64,000 nt of DNA from Lachnospiraceae bacterium (lineage in GTDB: Bacteria; Bacillota; Clostridia; Lachnospirales; Lachnospiraceae). Numbering within the stretch: position 1 is the first letter of the stretch; each line of letters opens with the position of its first letter. Location of the stretch: contig JAGASK010000031.1 of NCBI GenBank assembly GCA_017621815.1, forward strand, positions 1 through 64,000, given 5' to 3'. A model generated the notes under the pieces. That model was given only the letters and a program-made list of their open reading frames with translations, was not told the DNA's origin and made no database searches. The position numbers were made by a program, and so were the translations under genes. This document shows positions 1 through 9,128 of the stretch, in pieces.

Positions 1-36
1 GAAGTACAAAATATAAAATTGAATGTCGCACAAAAC

Positions 37-96
37 GTATTATTAAGTATTATTCCGTATTATGCGTAGCAAATTTGTAGTAAATTTGTAGTAAAT
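37..96. repeat. short AT-rich tandem repeats downstream of lysS
   Basis: Two adjacent short tandem arrays are visible. Three 10-bp units beginning GTATTAT start at 37, 47 and 57. Two perfect 11-bp units, AAATTTGTAGT, start at 71 and 82 and are followed by a partial third. The stretch lies just past the lysS stop codon. I see no terminator hairpin or gene in positions 1-135, so transcription may run on past the left edge. Confidence 0.6.
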
Positions 97-135
97 CACA
101 ACTTGTAATCGCTGAAACCCTTGATTTTACTGGAT

Positions 136-1635
136 TTATTTATCTAAAGACTTCATCGTCGGGAACAGCAGCACATCCCTAATCGCCGGCGAATCAGTAA
201 GCAGCATAACAAGTCTGTCGATACCATACCCGATACCGCCCGTAGGGGGCATACCGATTTCCAGCGCATTCAGGAAATCCTCGTCTGTGGTGTTGGCTTC
301 TTCATCACCTGCTGCCAATGCGGCTTCCTGTGCCTTAAAACGCTCCCTCTGGTCAACGGGGTCGTTTAACTCGGAATATGCGTTGCACATCTCACGTCCT
401 GTTATGAACAGTTCGAAACGTTCCACATAATCCGGCTTGTCCGGCTTACGCTTGGTAAGCGGAGAAATTTCGATGGGATGGTCCATAATAAAGGTGGGCT
501 GCACCAGATGCTCTTCTACGAATTCCTCAAAGAACAGATTTAAAATATCACCCTTTGTATGTCTTTCCTCATAGTGGACTTCCTTTTCATCAGCCAGCTT
601 TTTAGCCGCCTCAGTATCTGCCACTTCGTCAAAGTCAATTCCCGTATATTTCTTAACAGCCTCTATCATAGTCATTCTTGCAAAAGGCTTTCCGAGGTCA
701 ATCATCTCTTCGCCGTAAGGAACGGTGGTTGTGCCGCATACCTCCCTGGCCACATAACGGAACATGTTCTCTGTTAAATCCATCATGCCGTAATAATCAG
801 TATATGCCTGATAAAGCTCCATCAGGGTAAATTCAGGATTGTGTCTTGTATCAAGGCCTTCGTTACGGAATACCCTGCCGATTTCGTATACACGCTCCAT
901 ACCGCCTACAATTAATCTCTTTAAATATAACTCCAACGAAATACGAAGCTTTACGTCTTCATCCAATGCATTGAAATGAGTTTCAAAAGGTCTTGCTGCT
1001 GCGCCGCCCGCATTGGAAACCAGCATTGGAGTTTCAACCTCCATAAAGCCCTGTCCGTCAAGATATCTTCTTATTGCAGAAATAATTCTGGACCTTTTTA
1101 CAAAAGTTTCCTTTACTTCTTCATTCATGATTAAGTCGGTATATCTCTGACGATAACGAATATCCGTATTTACAAGTCCGTGATACTTCTCGGGCAAAAT
1201 CTGCAGACTCTTGGAAAGAAGTGTAATTTCGGACACATGAATGGACATTTCACCCTTCTGGGTCCGGAAAACTTCACCTTTTACACCTACAATGTCGCCC
1301 ACATCAAATTTCTTGAAATCAGCATAAGGTTCCTCTCCAACGCTGTCACGAGCAACGTAGCACTGAATATTTCCGGGTAAATCCTGAACATTGCAAAAGG
1401 ATGCCTTTCCCATAACACGTTTTGCCATTAAACGGCCTGCAATGGAAACCTGTTTTCCTTCCAATTCATCGAAATTGTCTTTAATATCTTTGCTGTGATG
1501 CGCCACATCATATTTTGTAATCTGAAAAGGATCTTTACCTGCCTCCTGCAAAGCAGCAAGCTTATCTCTTCTTACTCTTAATAACTGATTAATATCCTGT
1601 TCCTGCTGTGGTTGATTATTCTGCTCCTTAGCCAC
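136..1635 (-). CDS. lysS: lysyl-tRNA synthetase, class II
   Basis: Charges tRNA-Lys with lysine in the cytoplasm. The product of about 499 residues has an N-terminal OB-fold anticodon-binding domain (about residues 55-150) followed by a class II catalytic core. Motif 1 is seen around FMEVETPML, motif 2 as RVFRNEG near residue 255, and motif 3 near the C-terminus as GIGYGIDRLVMLL. I place the start at the GTG at 1635, eight bases after AAGGAG. It gives an N-terminus MAKEQ, typical of the family, whereas the GTG three codons upstream lies on top of the ribosome binding site. It is the last gene of a housekeeping run with greA 94 bases upstream. Confidence 0.97.
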   Translation of the reverse strand: MAKEQNNQPQQEQDINQLLRVRRDKLAALQEAGKDPFQITKYDVAHHSKDIKDNFDELEGKQVSIAGRLMAKRVMGKASFCNVQDLPGNIQCYVARDSVGEEPYADFKKFDVGDIVGVKGEVFRTQKGEMSIHVSEITLLSKSLQILPEKYHGLVNTDIRYRQRYTDLIMNEEVKETFVKRSRIISAIRRYLDGQGFMEVETPMLVSNAGGAAARPFETHFNALDEDVKLRISLELYLKRLIVGGMERVYEIGRVFRNEGLDTRHNPEFTLMELYQAYTDYYGMMDLTENMFRYVAREVCGTTTVPYGEEMIDLGKPFARMTMIEAVKKYTGIDFDEVADTEAAKKLADEKEVHYEERHTKGDILNLFFEEFVEEHLVQPTFIMDHPIEISPLTKRKPDKPDYVERFELFITGREMCNAYSELNDPVDQRERFKAQEAALAAGDEEANTTDEDFLNALEIGMPPTGGIGYGIDRLVMLLTDSPAIRDVLLFPTMKSLDK

Positions 1636-1729
1636 TTTTAACACTCCTTACTCCGGTTTATATGCCATGTAAATTTCATATTTCTCTCATACATTACAGA
1701 AAGTACTTTTTACCTGCTTTCCATCATCA

Positions 1730-2212
1730 TTAATTGGAACGCTGAATCTCCAGAACCTTATATTTCAAGACACCAGCCTGGGTTTCCACTTCTACAATGT
1801 CACCTGTTTTGCTTCCGATTAAAGCTTTTCCTACAGGAGATTCATTGGAAATCTTTCCCTTTAAGCTGTTTGCTTCTGTAGAACCTACAATCTTATAATC
1901 CAACTCTTCATTATATTCAATATCAAGAATCTTAACGCGGCAGCCGATGCTGATTTTATCAAGGTCAACTTCATCTTCAACAACAACTTCTGCATTTTTT
2001 AAGATTTTTTCCAGCTCTTCAATTCTTGCCTCAATATCTCTCTGCTCGTCCTTTGCTGCATCATATTCCGCATTTTCGGACAAGTCTCCCTGCTCTCTGG
2101 CTTCCTTGATTTTCTGTGCTACTTCTTTTCTCTTTACTACCTTAAGGTCATGAAGCTCATCCTCATATTTACGAAGTCCTTCATAGGTAAGTATGTTTTT
2201 CTTTTCTTCCAT
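1730..2212 (-). CDS. greA: transcription elongation factor GreA
   Basis: Binds the RNA polymerase secondary channel and stimulates cleavage of backtracked transcripts. The 160-residue product has the family's usual length. An N-terminal antiparallel coiled coil (about residues 10-75) carries the acidic tip segment around [13 protein letters not shown], and a C-terminal FKBP-like domain includes [14 protein letters not shown] start at the second ATG (MEEKKN) because AAGGGCG precedes it at a workable distance; the upstream in-frame ATG has no good ribosome binding site. It sits between a hypothetical gene and lysS on the same strand, probably in one operon. Confidence 0.95.
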   Translation of the reverse strand: MEEKKNILTYEGLRKYEDELHDLKVVKRKEVAQKIKEAREQGDLSENAEYDAAKDEQRDIEARIEELEKILKNAEVVVEDEVDLDKISIGCRVKILDIEYNEELDYKIVGSTEANSLKGKISNESPVGKALIGSKTGDIVEVETQAGVLKYKVLEIQRSN

Positions 2213-2259
2213 TGCTAATCGCCCTTCCATTCTCTCTATAATTATTATAAAAAAATGTC

Positions 2260-3036
2260 CTAATTAACTTTCGTATTATACCCACTTTTCACTGTAGTGT
2301 CAAGGAATTTCCATACTTCACTTCTGCTTATGCGGTAAATTCCGTTTTCAAAGGCATATGAAATAAGATGTTCCGTTTCCTTATTATCAAAGTCCAGCCA
2401 AACCGAATCTTTCTCCGGACGCTTTTTATAGGCTGCAGTAATTCCATATTCTTCATACAGATAATCTTCCACCGTCCATGTACTTTCTGTCTCTTCTCCT
2501 GCAAAAGTCACCGTATTGATTTGAGAAAGATATGGATTCAGCAGCCTGATAACGCTTTCCGCCGTTAATAAACCGCAGTCAGCAGGAAGCGTAATATTCA
2601 TATGCTTAAAAGAATACCTTTCCCTGCTGTCATATAAATATGCCGCAAAAAGCTCTTCCGGCAGCTCGCATTTTCCTCCGGAAACCGGAAAAAGCCTGTC
2701 TGAAAAAATAATATCCTCCGGCTTACAATCCATGCTTTCCCGGATGAATGTAATGGCAGTCATAAGCTTCTGCATCCACTTCTTTTTTTTCTGTGGTTTT
2801 TCCATGTCTTTTATAAAGCTGCCGGGCAGCAGACTGAAATAAAGCTGCAGCTCACTGTCAGCAGCACATTTTCGCCTCAAAGCAGCGCTGCTCTCCATAA
2901 ACGGAGGTCTGCAGCCACATTGATAAACCGCTAAAGGGGCATTCCTTTTTCTTTCTCTGCCTTCTTCACTCTCTGCCATTGTAATATAGTAGATTTTTTT
3001 AATATGCTTATCCATAGGAAAACATATGCGCAGCAA
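2260..3036 (-). CDS. hypothetical protein in the dusB-greA interval
   Basis: I do not recognise this family. The product is up to 258 residues, soluble by eye, with no signal peptide or membrane segment. It has a Lys-rich patch ([11 protein letters not shown]) near residue 80 and a C-terminal half of mixed alpha/beta character containing WLDFDNKE. The listed start is a TTG a few bases after AGGA. An in-frame ATG at 3015 (MDKHIKK) is the alternative and lacks a clear ribosome binding site. It lies 7 bases after the dusB stop, so it is probably translated with dusB. Its place inside a housekeeping operon argues for a conserved but undescribed role. Confidence 0.7.
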   Translation of the reverse strand: MLRICFPMDKHIKKIYYITMAESEEGRERKRNAPLAVYQCGCRPPFMESSAALRRKCAADSELQLYFSLLPGSFIKDMEKPQKKKKWMQKLMTAITFIRESMDCKPEDIIFSDRLFPVSGGKCELPEELFAAYLYDSRERYSFKHMNITLPADCGLLTAESVIRLLNPYLSQINTVTFAGEETESTWTVEDYLYEEYGITAAYKKRPEKDSVWLDFDNKETEHLISYAFENGIYRISRSEVWKFLDTTVKSGYNTKVN

Positions 3037-3043
3037 ATGCTTC

Positions 3044-4012
3044 CTATGCTATAAATATCTGCTGCACTGCATTTTCCAGTTCCTGGTAACTCTCAATTTC
3101 ATTTACACTTTTCCGAAGTGCGGCAGAATGAGGATAACCTGCAGTATACCAGGCAATGTGCTTGCGCATTTCCCTGACAGCTGTATATTCTCCTTTCAGT
3201 TCAAGCTCCATTTTCGCATGTCTTAAAATGGTTTCACTGACTTCCTTCCCCGAAGGCTTCGGCAGTATTTCACCTGTCTCAAGATAATGCCCGATTTCCC
3301 TGAAAATCCATGGATTGCCCCGGACTCCCCTGCCTATCATCACACCGTCGCAGCCGGTTTCTTTCAGAAGCCTTTCGGCTGAAGGACCGTCCGTCACATC
3401 ACCGTTTCCGATAACCGGTATGGAAAGCGCCTGTTTCACCTTTGCTATGATTTCATAATCCGCACTGCCGGAGTAATACTGCTCCCTTGTTCTTCCATGT
3501 ACCGCAACGGCAGCAGCGCCGCAGCCCTCCGCTATTTTGGCAATTTCCACCGCATTAACTGTTTCATCGTTGAAGCCTTTGCGGATTTTAACCGTCACAG
3601 GCTTTTTGATGGCTTTTACGGTTTTAGTTACAATTTCCTCCACAAGCTTCGGATTTTTCATAAGAGCAGAGCCCTCACCATTGTTCACGACCTTCGGTAC
3701 CGGGCAGCCCATATTGATATCCAGTATGGAAAAAGGCCTTTCTTCAATTTTTTTTGCCATTTCACTGATAATCTCAGGGTCTGAACCGAAAAGCTGCAAG
3801 GAAACCGGTACTTCACCCGGATGAATTTCCATCAGTTCTTCCGTATTTTTATTATGATAATAAATTGCCTTGGCACTGACCATTTCCATGCATACCAGCC
3901 CTGCCCCCTGCTCCCGGCATAACAAACGAAAAGGCAGGTCCGTTACGCCTGCCATGGGTGCCAGTATTAAATTATTTTCAAGCGTTACGTTTCCAATCTT
4001 TAACTGCTGCAT
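3044..4012 (-). CDS. dusB: tRNA-dihydrouridine synthase DusB
   Basis: FMN-dependent enzyme that reduces uridines in the tRNA D-loop. The 322-residue TIM-barrel protein shows LAPMAGVTDLPFR at the N-terminus (flavin site) and the catalytic cysteine in NMGCPVPKVV near residue 100. It also has HGRTREQYYSG, and the FMN phosphate site in GDVTDG and MIGRGVRGNPWIF. The C-terminal helical domain ends around residue 320. It starts 3 bases after the stop of the preceding small gene and is followed closely by the unknown gene at 2260, so it is in the middle of an operon with birA upstream. Confidence 0.95.
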   Translation of the reverse strand: MQQLKIGNVTLENNLILAPMAGVTDLPFRLLCREQGAGLVCMEMVSAKAIYYHNKNTEELMEIHPGEVPVSLQLFGSDPEIISEMAKKIEERPFSILDINMGCPVPKVVNNGEGSALMKNPKLVEEIVTKTVKAIKKPVTVKIRKGFNDETVNAVEIAKIAEGCGAAAVAVHGRTREQYYSGSADYEIIAKVKQALSIPVIGNGDVTDGPSAERLLKETGCDGVMIGRGVRGNPWIFREIGHYLETGEILPKPSGKEVSETILRHAKMELELKGEYTAVREMRKHIAWYTAGYPHSAALRKSVNEIESYQELENAVQQIFIA

Positions 4013-4015
4013 TTT

Positions 4016-4378
4016 TCACTCATTTTCCTCAAACAATTCCGCCGCATCCTCATGCAGGATAAATACTCTGTAATATAAACTTAAGGATTCAAACAGTTCC
4101 TGTCTCTTTCTTCTGATTTCGCCTACTAAAAGCCCGCTTGAAACCTCATCATATAAAAAGTCATCCTCCGCATATTCCGTGCGCATGGAAATACTGCCGT
4201 CCTTTTCAAATTCGATAGTAAAGACACCGCCCACCTCTTCTGTAAAAAGGACGCAGATAATATGAAGTTCATCCTTTATGGAATCAGGAATTCCCTTAAA
4301 TTTTTCATTAAAATAATACTTCTTATCGTAGGCATTTGCCCCGCAAAGCACAATCTTTTCTTCCTCACACATAGCCAT
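4016..4378 (-). CDS. small conserved-looking hypothetical protein between birA and dusB
   Basis: About 120 residues, acidic, no membrane segment and no motif that I can assign. A central region with alternating strands (VFTIEFEKDGSISMRTE) and a C-terminal helical stretch (IRRKRQELFESLSLYY) suggest a small alpha/beta fold. I choose the ATG at 4378, five bases after GGGGAA. It overlaps the 3' end of birA by about 14 bases, a translational-coupling arrangement, and its stop is 3 bases before dusB. The tight packing between two housekeeping genes argues that it is real; its function is unknown. Confidence 0.75.
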   Translation of the reverse strand: MAMCEEEKIVLCGANAYDKKYYFNEKFKGIPDSIKDELHIICVLFTEEVGGVFTIEFEKDGSISMRTEYAEDDFLYDEVSSGLLVGEIRRKRQELFESLSLYYRVFILHEDAAELFEENE

Positions 4379-5357
4379 ATATTCCCCGCACTGATACTTC
4401 ACCTGCATAAACATTCTCTACTGTTCCGTCCGCTTTTTCCACAATCAGCTCTCCCATTTCGGTAATTCCGTGAGAAATGCCGTCATATTCGCCCTTAGGG
4501 TCAAGGACACGGACCTGCGCCTCTTTGTTTACAAGCAGACTGTTATAATCAACTATCAAACCTTCCATGCTTTCTGTTTTGCAGAATATTTCATAATTCT
4601 CTTCAAAATGCTCCATAGATTTTTCAATCAGCTCTCCGCGGTTTATCTTCCTGCCGCTTTCCAGATAAAGGGAGGTCGCCGTAGCTGCTATGGCTTCCGG
4701 GAAATCCGTCTGATTGACATTAATTCCCACTCCGCATACAAGATGCTGGATATAATCCGTTTCCGTAGTCAGCTCCGTAAGAATACCCACTACCTTCTTT
4801 TTATTCACCACAATATCATTAGGCCATTTAATTCCTACGGAAAGCCTTGTCACGTCAGCAATCGCCTGGGCAACGCTGACTGCCATAACAAGGGTAATCA
4901 TGGATGCCTTGTCAGGGGCAAAAGAGGGTCTCAGCATAATGGTCATGAAAATATTCATGCCCGCCGGAGATTCCCAGCTTCTTCCTCTCCTTCCCCGTCC
5001 CTGGTTTTGTTTATCGGCAACCACTAAAAGACCATTCGGTGCTCCGTTTTCCGCCTGTTTTTTTGCTTCAATATTGGTAGAACCGATTTCATCAAAATAA
5101 AGCAGGTGACTGCCTGCCATTTTTGTTTTCATTCTGCTTTTTAGCTCACTTAAGGACAATACATCCGGAGCTGAAGAAAGAAAATATCCTTTATTCTGAA
5201 CCGCTTCTATTTCATAGCCTTCATCTTTTAACTGATTAATAATTTTCCAGACAGCAGTTCTGGAAATCCCGAAGGATTCACAAATCTGCTGTCCGGATAC
5301 ATAGTCATTGCTGCTTCTAAGGAGCTGTAATACTTCTGTTTTTCTTGATGATGACAT
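4365..5357 (-). CDS. birA: bifunctional biotin-protein ligase / biotin operon repressor BirA
   Basis: Transfers biotin via biotinyl-AMP to carboxylase carrier proteins and, in the DNA-binding class, represses biotin genes. The 330-residue product starts with a winged-helix domain (about residues 1-62; SRTAVWKIINQL is the recognition region). The ligase core carries GRGRRGRSW (about residue 120) and KWPNDIVVNKKKVVGIL. A C-terminal SH3-like domain closes the protein. The helix-turn-helix makes it a class II BirA. GGGAG stands seven bases before the ATG. It follows argF by 21 bases and overlaps the next small gene. Confidence 0.95.
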   Translation of the reverse strand: MSSSRKTEVLQLLRSSNDYVSGQQICESFGISRTAVWKIINQLKDEGYEIEAVQNKGYFLSSAPDVLSLSELKSRMKTKMAGSHLLYFDEIGSTNIEAKKQAENGAPNGLLVVADKQNQGRGRRGRSWESPAGMNIFMTIMLRPSFAPDKASMITLVMAVSVAQAIADVTRLSVGIKWPNDIVVNKKKVVGILTELTTETDYIQHLVCGVGINVNQTDFPEAIAATATSLYLESGRKINRGELIEKSMEHFEENYEIFCKTESMEGLIVDYNSLLVNKEAQVRVLDPKGEYDGISHGITEMGELIVEKADGTVENVYAGEVSVRGIYGYV

Positions 5358-5378
5358 GACAAAACTCCCTGTCTGCTT

Positions 5379-6365
5379 TTATAAAGTAGCGGCCATTACC
5401 GCCTTAATGGTATGCATTCTGTTTTCGGCTTCTTCAAATACCACCGACTGAGAGGATTCAAATACCTCATCCGTCACTTCCATTTCCGTAATGCCGAATT
5501 TTTCTCCCATTTCCTTGCCGATTTTCGTTTTTAAATCGTGGAATGCCGGCAGGCAATGCATAAATATTGCTTCCGGTCTGGCGTTTTCCATAACCTTACT
5601 GTTTACCTGATAAGGAGATAATTCTCTGATGCGTTCCTCCCAAATGCTGTCAGGCTCGCCCATGGATACCCACACATCTGTATAAATAACATCTGCGCCT
5701 CTTGTGCCTGCTTCCACATCCTCAGTAAGGGTAATTGTTGCTCCTGTTTCCTTTGCAATTTCTTCACACTCTTTTACAAGAGCTGCATCAGGGAAATATT
5801 TCTTTGTGGTACAGGCTGTAAAGTGCATGCCGAGCTTTGCGCAGACCACCATCAGGGAATTTCCCATGTTATAACGGGCATCACCCATATAGGTTAATTT
5901 CACGCCTTTAATCCTGCCCAGCTTTTCCTTAATTGTCAGAACATCAGCCAGCATCTGGGTGGGATGAAACTCATTGGTAAGTCCGTTCCATACAGGAACC
6001 CCTGCATATTTTGCCAGTTCTTCCACAATTTCCTGTCCGAAGCCGCGGTACTCAATACCCTCATACATGCTTCCCAGCACTCTGGCAGTATCCGCAATGC
6101 TTTCTTTTTTTCCGATTTGAGAACCTGACGGGTCAAGATAAGTAGTGCCGATTCCCAAGTCATGGGCAGCCACCTCGAAGGAACACCGTGTTCTGGTACT
6201 GGTCTTTTCAAAAATCAAAGCCACATTTTTTCCCTTATGCATATCCAGGGTCAGAATTCCCTGTTTTTTCTTTTCCTTTAATTCTGCTGCCAAATCAACC
6301 AGATACAGGATTTCTTCCGGTGTATAATCCAGTAATTTTAAAAAGTTTCTTCCCTTTAAGTTCAT
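5379..6365 (-). CDS. argF: ornithine carbamoyltransferase
   Basis: Makes citrulline from ornithine and carbamoyl phosphate in arginine synthesis (or runs the reverse reaction in arginine catabolism). The 328-residue product has the carbamoyl-phosphate motif STRTRCSFE near residue 55, HPTQMLAD near 140, and the ornithine-side motif HCLPAFHD near 270. Length and motifs are complete. The start is preceded by GAGGAG. No other arginine genes are nearby, so the anabolic versus catabolic role cannot be decided here; the position ahead of birA looks like a conserved operon start. Confidence 0.95.
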   Translation of the reverse strand: MNLKGRNFLKLLDYTPEEILYLVDLAAELKEKKKQGILTLDMHKGKNVALIFEKTSTRTRCSFEVAAHDLGIGTTYLDPSGSQIGKKESIADTARVLGSMYEGIEYRGFGQEIVEELAKYAGVPVWNGLTNEFHPTQMLADVLTIKEKLGRIKGVKLTYMGDARYNMGNSLMVVCAKLGMHFTACTTKKYFPDAALVKECEEIAKETGATITLTEDVEAGTRGADVIYTDVWVSMGEPDSIWEERIRELSPYQVNSKVMENARPEAIFMHCLPAFHDLKTKIGKEMGEKFGITEMEVTDEVFESSQSVVFEEAENRMHTIKAVMAATL

Positions 6366-6404
6366 TTTCTCCTCGTTTCCGCATGCTGCCTATATCTGTT
6401 TATC

Positions 6405-7325
6405 TTATTTTTCCGTAACAATTTCCTTTAAAGAAGCTGCAAGACCCGCAATTCCCTGAATTTCGGAAGGGATAATAATCTTGGTTGCCTTGCCGTCCGC
6501 TGCCTTTTCAAAAGCTTCCAGGCTCTTGATGCGAAGCACAGATTCATCTGCCCCTGCCTCACGAATCATTCTGATACCGTCTGCCGTAGCCTGCTGTACC
6601 TTTAAGATAGCTTCTGCTTCACCTTCTGCTTCGCGAATCATCTTCTCCTTCTGAGCTTCCGCACGGAGAATTGCTGACTGCTTTTCAGCTTCCGCTTCCA
6701 GAATAGCAGCCTCTTTTTTACCTTCTGCTACTGTTACGCTTGCTTTCTTTTCACCTTCTGCACGTGTAACTGCTTCTCTTCGTTCACGCTCAGCCTTCAT
6801 CTGCTTTTCCATGGCATTCTGGATTTCAGCAGGAGGAATAATATTTTTAAGCTCTACACGGTTAACCTTAATACCCCAGGGGTCAGTTGCTTCATCAAGG
6901 GATGCACGCATCTTGGTATTGATAGTTTCCCTGGAAGTAAGGGTCTGGTCCAGTTCCAAATCACCGATGATGTTACGCAGGGTGGTTGCCGTCAGATTTT
7001 CGATTGCCATAATCGGATTTTCCACACCGTAAGCAAACATCTTGGGGTCTGTAATCTGGAAGAATACCACCGTATCAATTCTCATGGTAACATTATCCTT
7101 GGTAATAACAGGCTGGGGAGCAAAATCCACTACCTGCTCCTTTAAATTTATTTTCTTTGCCACCTTATCAACAACAGGCATCTTAAAGTGAAGCCCAACA
7201 GACCAGGTTCCCTGATAAGCGCCAAGTCTTTCCACTACATATGCATTTGCCTGCGGTACGATTTTTACACAGGATGCCAGTAAAATCAATATTACGATTA
7301 ATAAAACAATAATTAAAATTCCCAT
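6405..7325 (-). CDS. SPFH/band 7 domain membrane protein (stomatin/QmcA type)
   Basis: Membrane-anchored scaffold protein of the SPFH family. The 306-residue product has one N-terminal hydrophobic segment (about residues 2-17) and a band 7 domain (about 20-185) containing NAYVVERLGAY and the strongly conserved EIQNAMEKQMKAERERRE. A long Ala/Glu-rich coiled coil (about 185-260) and a short hydrophobic tail follow. The start is 3 bases after the stop of the NfeD-family gene. SPFH/NfeD pairs are a widespread two-gene unit linked to membrane microdomains; the specific client here is unknown. Confidence 0.92.
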   Translation of the reverse strand: MGILIIVLLIVILILLASCVKIVPQANAYVVERLGAYQGTWSVGLHFKMPVVDKVAKKINLKEQVVDFAPQPVITKDNVTMRIDTVVFFQITDPKMFAYGVENPIMAIENLTATTLRNIIGDLELDQTLTSRETINTKMRASLDEATDPWGIKVNRVELKNIIPPAEIQNAMEKQMKAERERREAVTRAEGEKKASVTVAEGKKEAAILEAEAEKQSAILRAEAQKEKMIREAEGEAEAILKVQQATADGIRMIREAGADESVLRIKSLEAFEKAADGKATKIIIPSEIQGIAGLAASLKEIVTEK

Positions 7326-7327
7326 TT

Positions 7328-7780
7328 TCAGTCCTCCTTTTTCTGCTGGGTTTTTTCTTCAACCATCAGCTTAACTCCACTGATTGCACGGATAACGACC
7401 ACACTTCCCACCGGCAGTGTAATACCTTCTTCCGTAGTTCTGGCAGTCCATTCCTGACCGCCTACCGTTACCTGCCCGATACCCTGCAGATTATCAATCT
7501 CGCTGATGACAATCGCCTGTCTGCCCACAAGACTCTCTGCATTGGTTTTTACTCTGTCCTTATTAAAATACTTCACTGCAATGGGACGGGTAAAATACAA
7601 AAGTACCAGTGATACTACCACACAAAGAACAATCTGCAGCCACAACGGTGCACCCACTGCCGCACTGATTGCAGCAACCAGCGCTCCTCCGGCAAACCAG
7701 ATAGTTGTCAGACCCATGGTAATAATCTCAATCACTATGCAGGCAACAAATACAATTAACCAAATCGTTGTTAAATTCAT
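7328..7780 (-). CDS. NfeD-family membrane protein, SPFH partner
   Basis: Short NfeD-type protein of about 150 residues. The N-terminal half is membrane-embedded: hydrophobic segments at about 2-20, 25-42 and 45-63. The C-terminal half is the small soluble OB-fold typical of the family (about 80-140, with LVGRQAIVISEI and GQEWTAR). There is no N-terminal serine protease domain, as expected for the short class. I start at the second ATG (MNLTT), five bases after GGAGGG. It sits immediately before the SPFH gene, with which it is probably co-transcribed and forms a membrane complex. Confidence 0.9.
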   Translation of the reverse strand: MNLTTIWLIVFVACIVIEIITMGLTTIWFAGGALVAAISAAVGAPLWLQIVLCVVVSLVLLYFTRPIAVKYFNKDRVKTNAESLVGRQAIVISEIDNLQGIGQVTVGGQEWTARTTEEGITLPVGSVVVIRAISGVKLMVEEKTQQKKED

Positions 7781-7805
7781 ATTGCCCTCCATATCTAAAT
7801 TTTAC

Positions 7806-7850
7806 TATAACAATAGAAAGCACGCTTTGCCAACTTTCTATTATCATGAA
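7806..7850 (-). terminator. hairpin after the SleB-like gene
   Basis: AATAGAAAG at 7812-7820 pairs with CTTTCTATT at 7834-7842, with partial extension outward. It lies between the SleB-like stop and the NfeD start on the minus strand. The T-run after it is weak (TTGTTAT), so it may be a poor terminator or a regulatory hairpin. Confidence 0.45.
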
Positions 7851-7890
7851 TAAAACCAGTGTATCACAAGTCTTTAAAAAAGTACACCCA

Positions 7891-8973
7891 TTACCAGAAT
7901 ACATGGTCTCCGAGGACATATCCTTCTCTTTTGCCGGCTCTTCTGAAATGCGTGGCATCTCCTACCGTGGTCTCTCCATTGATTGCAGCCTGAGCCGCCT
8001 GCAGGCACAGTTCAGGCACATTGCCTTCATATACCCTTGCCACTTTTCCTGTCATGGCAGGCGTAAACTGCCCTGAAGCATAAATAACGGAATGGATGGT
8101 ATTGGGATAAGCCCCGCTTCTCACACGGTTCATTACCACTGCGCCAACGCCTACCATGCCTTCATAGGACTGATTGCCCGCCTCACAATAAATAAGCGCG
8201 CCCAGGAGCCGGAGTTCATCCGCATCTGCAGCTACTGCACCGCGGTTGGCCTTTCTCTTTCTTTCCGCCTCTTCTTTTTCCCTTGCCTTTACAACTTCAA
8301 TGGTTTCCCCTTCGTCAATGTGAAACGCCACATTCACATATTCTGTGTTTACATAACCGATTTCGCCGTTAAAATCCACACTAATCCAGTTGCTGTCCAC
8401 CACATCAATAAACTCCACAGAATCCTCATATGCCAGAAGCCCGCAGGTATCCGCATTCATACTGGGCTCTTGTCTGACACGGACAGCTTCCGTATCCAAT
8501 GTTACAATCCAGTTTCCCACATCCTCAGCCATACCCTTGGCGTCTTCCCCGAAAAGAAGATATTCATCCTTGGCCCAGCCAATCACATTTCCTGATTTTA
8601 ATTTGGTCCATCCGTCCTTCCTTTCAAGGATGGTGCCGCCGCAGTCTTTATACAGGAAGCCGACTTTTTCGGAATCCTCACTGGCCTGGGAGCGGATATT
8701 CAGTGCGTTCTGAACATTCGCCATGGTCAGTTCTTCTTCCATCCGTTCTTTTTCATTCTCAAATTTCTGATTAATATTTAATGACTTTTCCTCTTCCACC
8801 GGGGCATCGGTGCTGAGTGCACCGGGGTCTAAAACCTCAGCAATTCCCGATGAAAGAAATTCATGCTCTCCCTTATCAGCTGCCTGAACGGTTACTTTCT
8901 CTGTGGCTAAAAAAAGCATCGCAAGTAAAAAACCTGCTGCCAACATAGCCAGCCTGTTTCTCCGGTTCATCAT
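7891..8973 (-). CDS. SH3-domain cell-wall hydrolase, SleB (Hydrolase_2) family
   Basis: Predicted exported peptidoglycan hydrolase. The 360-residue product begins with MMNRRNR and a hydrophobic segment (about residues 8-30; signal peptide or anchor). Two bacterial SH3 domains follow, about residues 85-140 (ALNIRSQASEDSEKVG) and 152-215 (AVRVRQEPSMNADTCG). The C-terminal domain of about 120 residues has the SleB/CwlJ core: LLGALIYCEAGNQSYEG with the presumed catalytic Glu, then GVGAVVMNRV and SVIYASGQFTPA. SleB-type lytic transglycosylases act on spore cortex or vegetative wall; SH3 domains suggest wall binding. It has its own sigma-A promoter. Confidence 0.9.
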   Translation of the reverse strand: MMNRRNRLAMLAAGFLLAMLFLATEKVTVQAADKGEHEFLSSGIAEVLDPGALSTDAPVEEEKSLNINQKFENEKERMEEELTMANVQNALNIRSQASEDSEKVGFLYKDCGGTILERKDGWTKLKSGNVIGWAKDEYLLFGEDAKGMAEDVGNWIVTLDTEAVRVRQEPSMNADTCGLLAYEDSVEFIDVVDSNWISVDFNGEIGYVNTEYVNVAFHIDEGETIEVVKAREKEEAERKRKANRGAVAADADELRLLGALIYCEAGNQSYEGMVGVGAVVMNRVRSGAYPNTIHSVIYASGQFTPAMTGKVARVYEGNVPELCLQAAQAAINGETTVGDATHFRRAGKREGYVLGDHVFW

Positions 8974-9029
8974 GCTACCTCCAAAGTTTTCATAAAATGT
9001 TACAGATTTATTACATAAGTATGCGCATT

Positions 9030-9058
9030 ATAATAGCAAATCGTTCCATTTTTGTCAA
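9030..9058 (-). promoter_or_regulatory. sigma-A promoter of the SleB-like gene
   Basis: On the minus strand TTGACA (9058-9053) is followed, after exactly 17 bases, by TATTAT (9035-9030). It reads toward the SleB-like gene, whose start is about 57 bases further on. No operator-like palindrome is evident next to it. Confidence 0.8.
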
Positions 9059-9128
9059 GTTTACGAAATTTTGGAGGGATTTTCCATCTGCATTATTCCC
9101 TTTTTTTGGTAATTATGTTACAAAATCT

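Noticed and set aside
37-96. A CRISPR array or replication iterons
   Set aside because: Units of 10-11 bases, only two or three copies, no spacers and no replication gene nearby.
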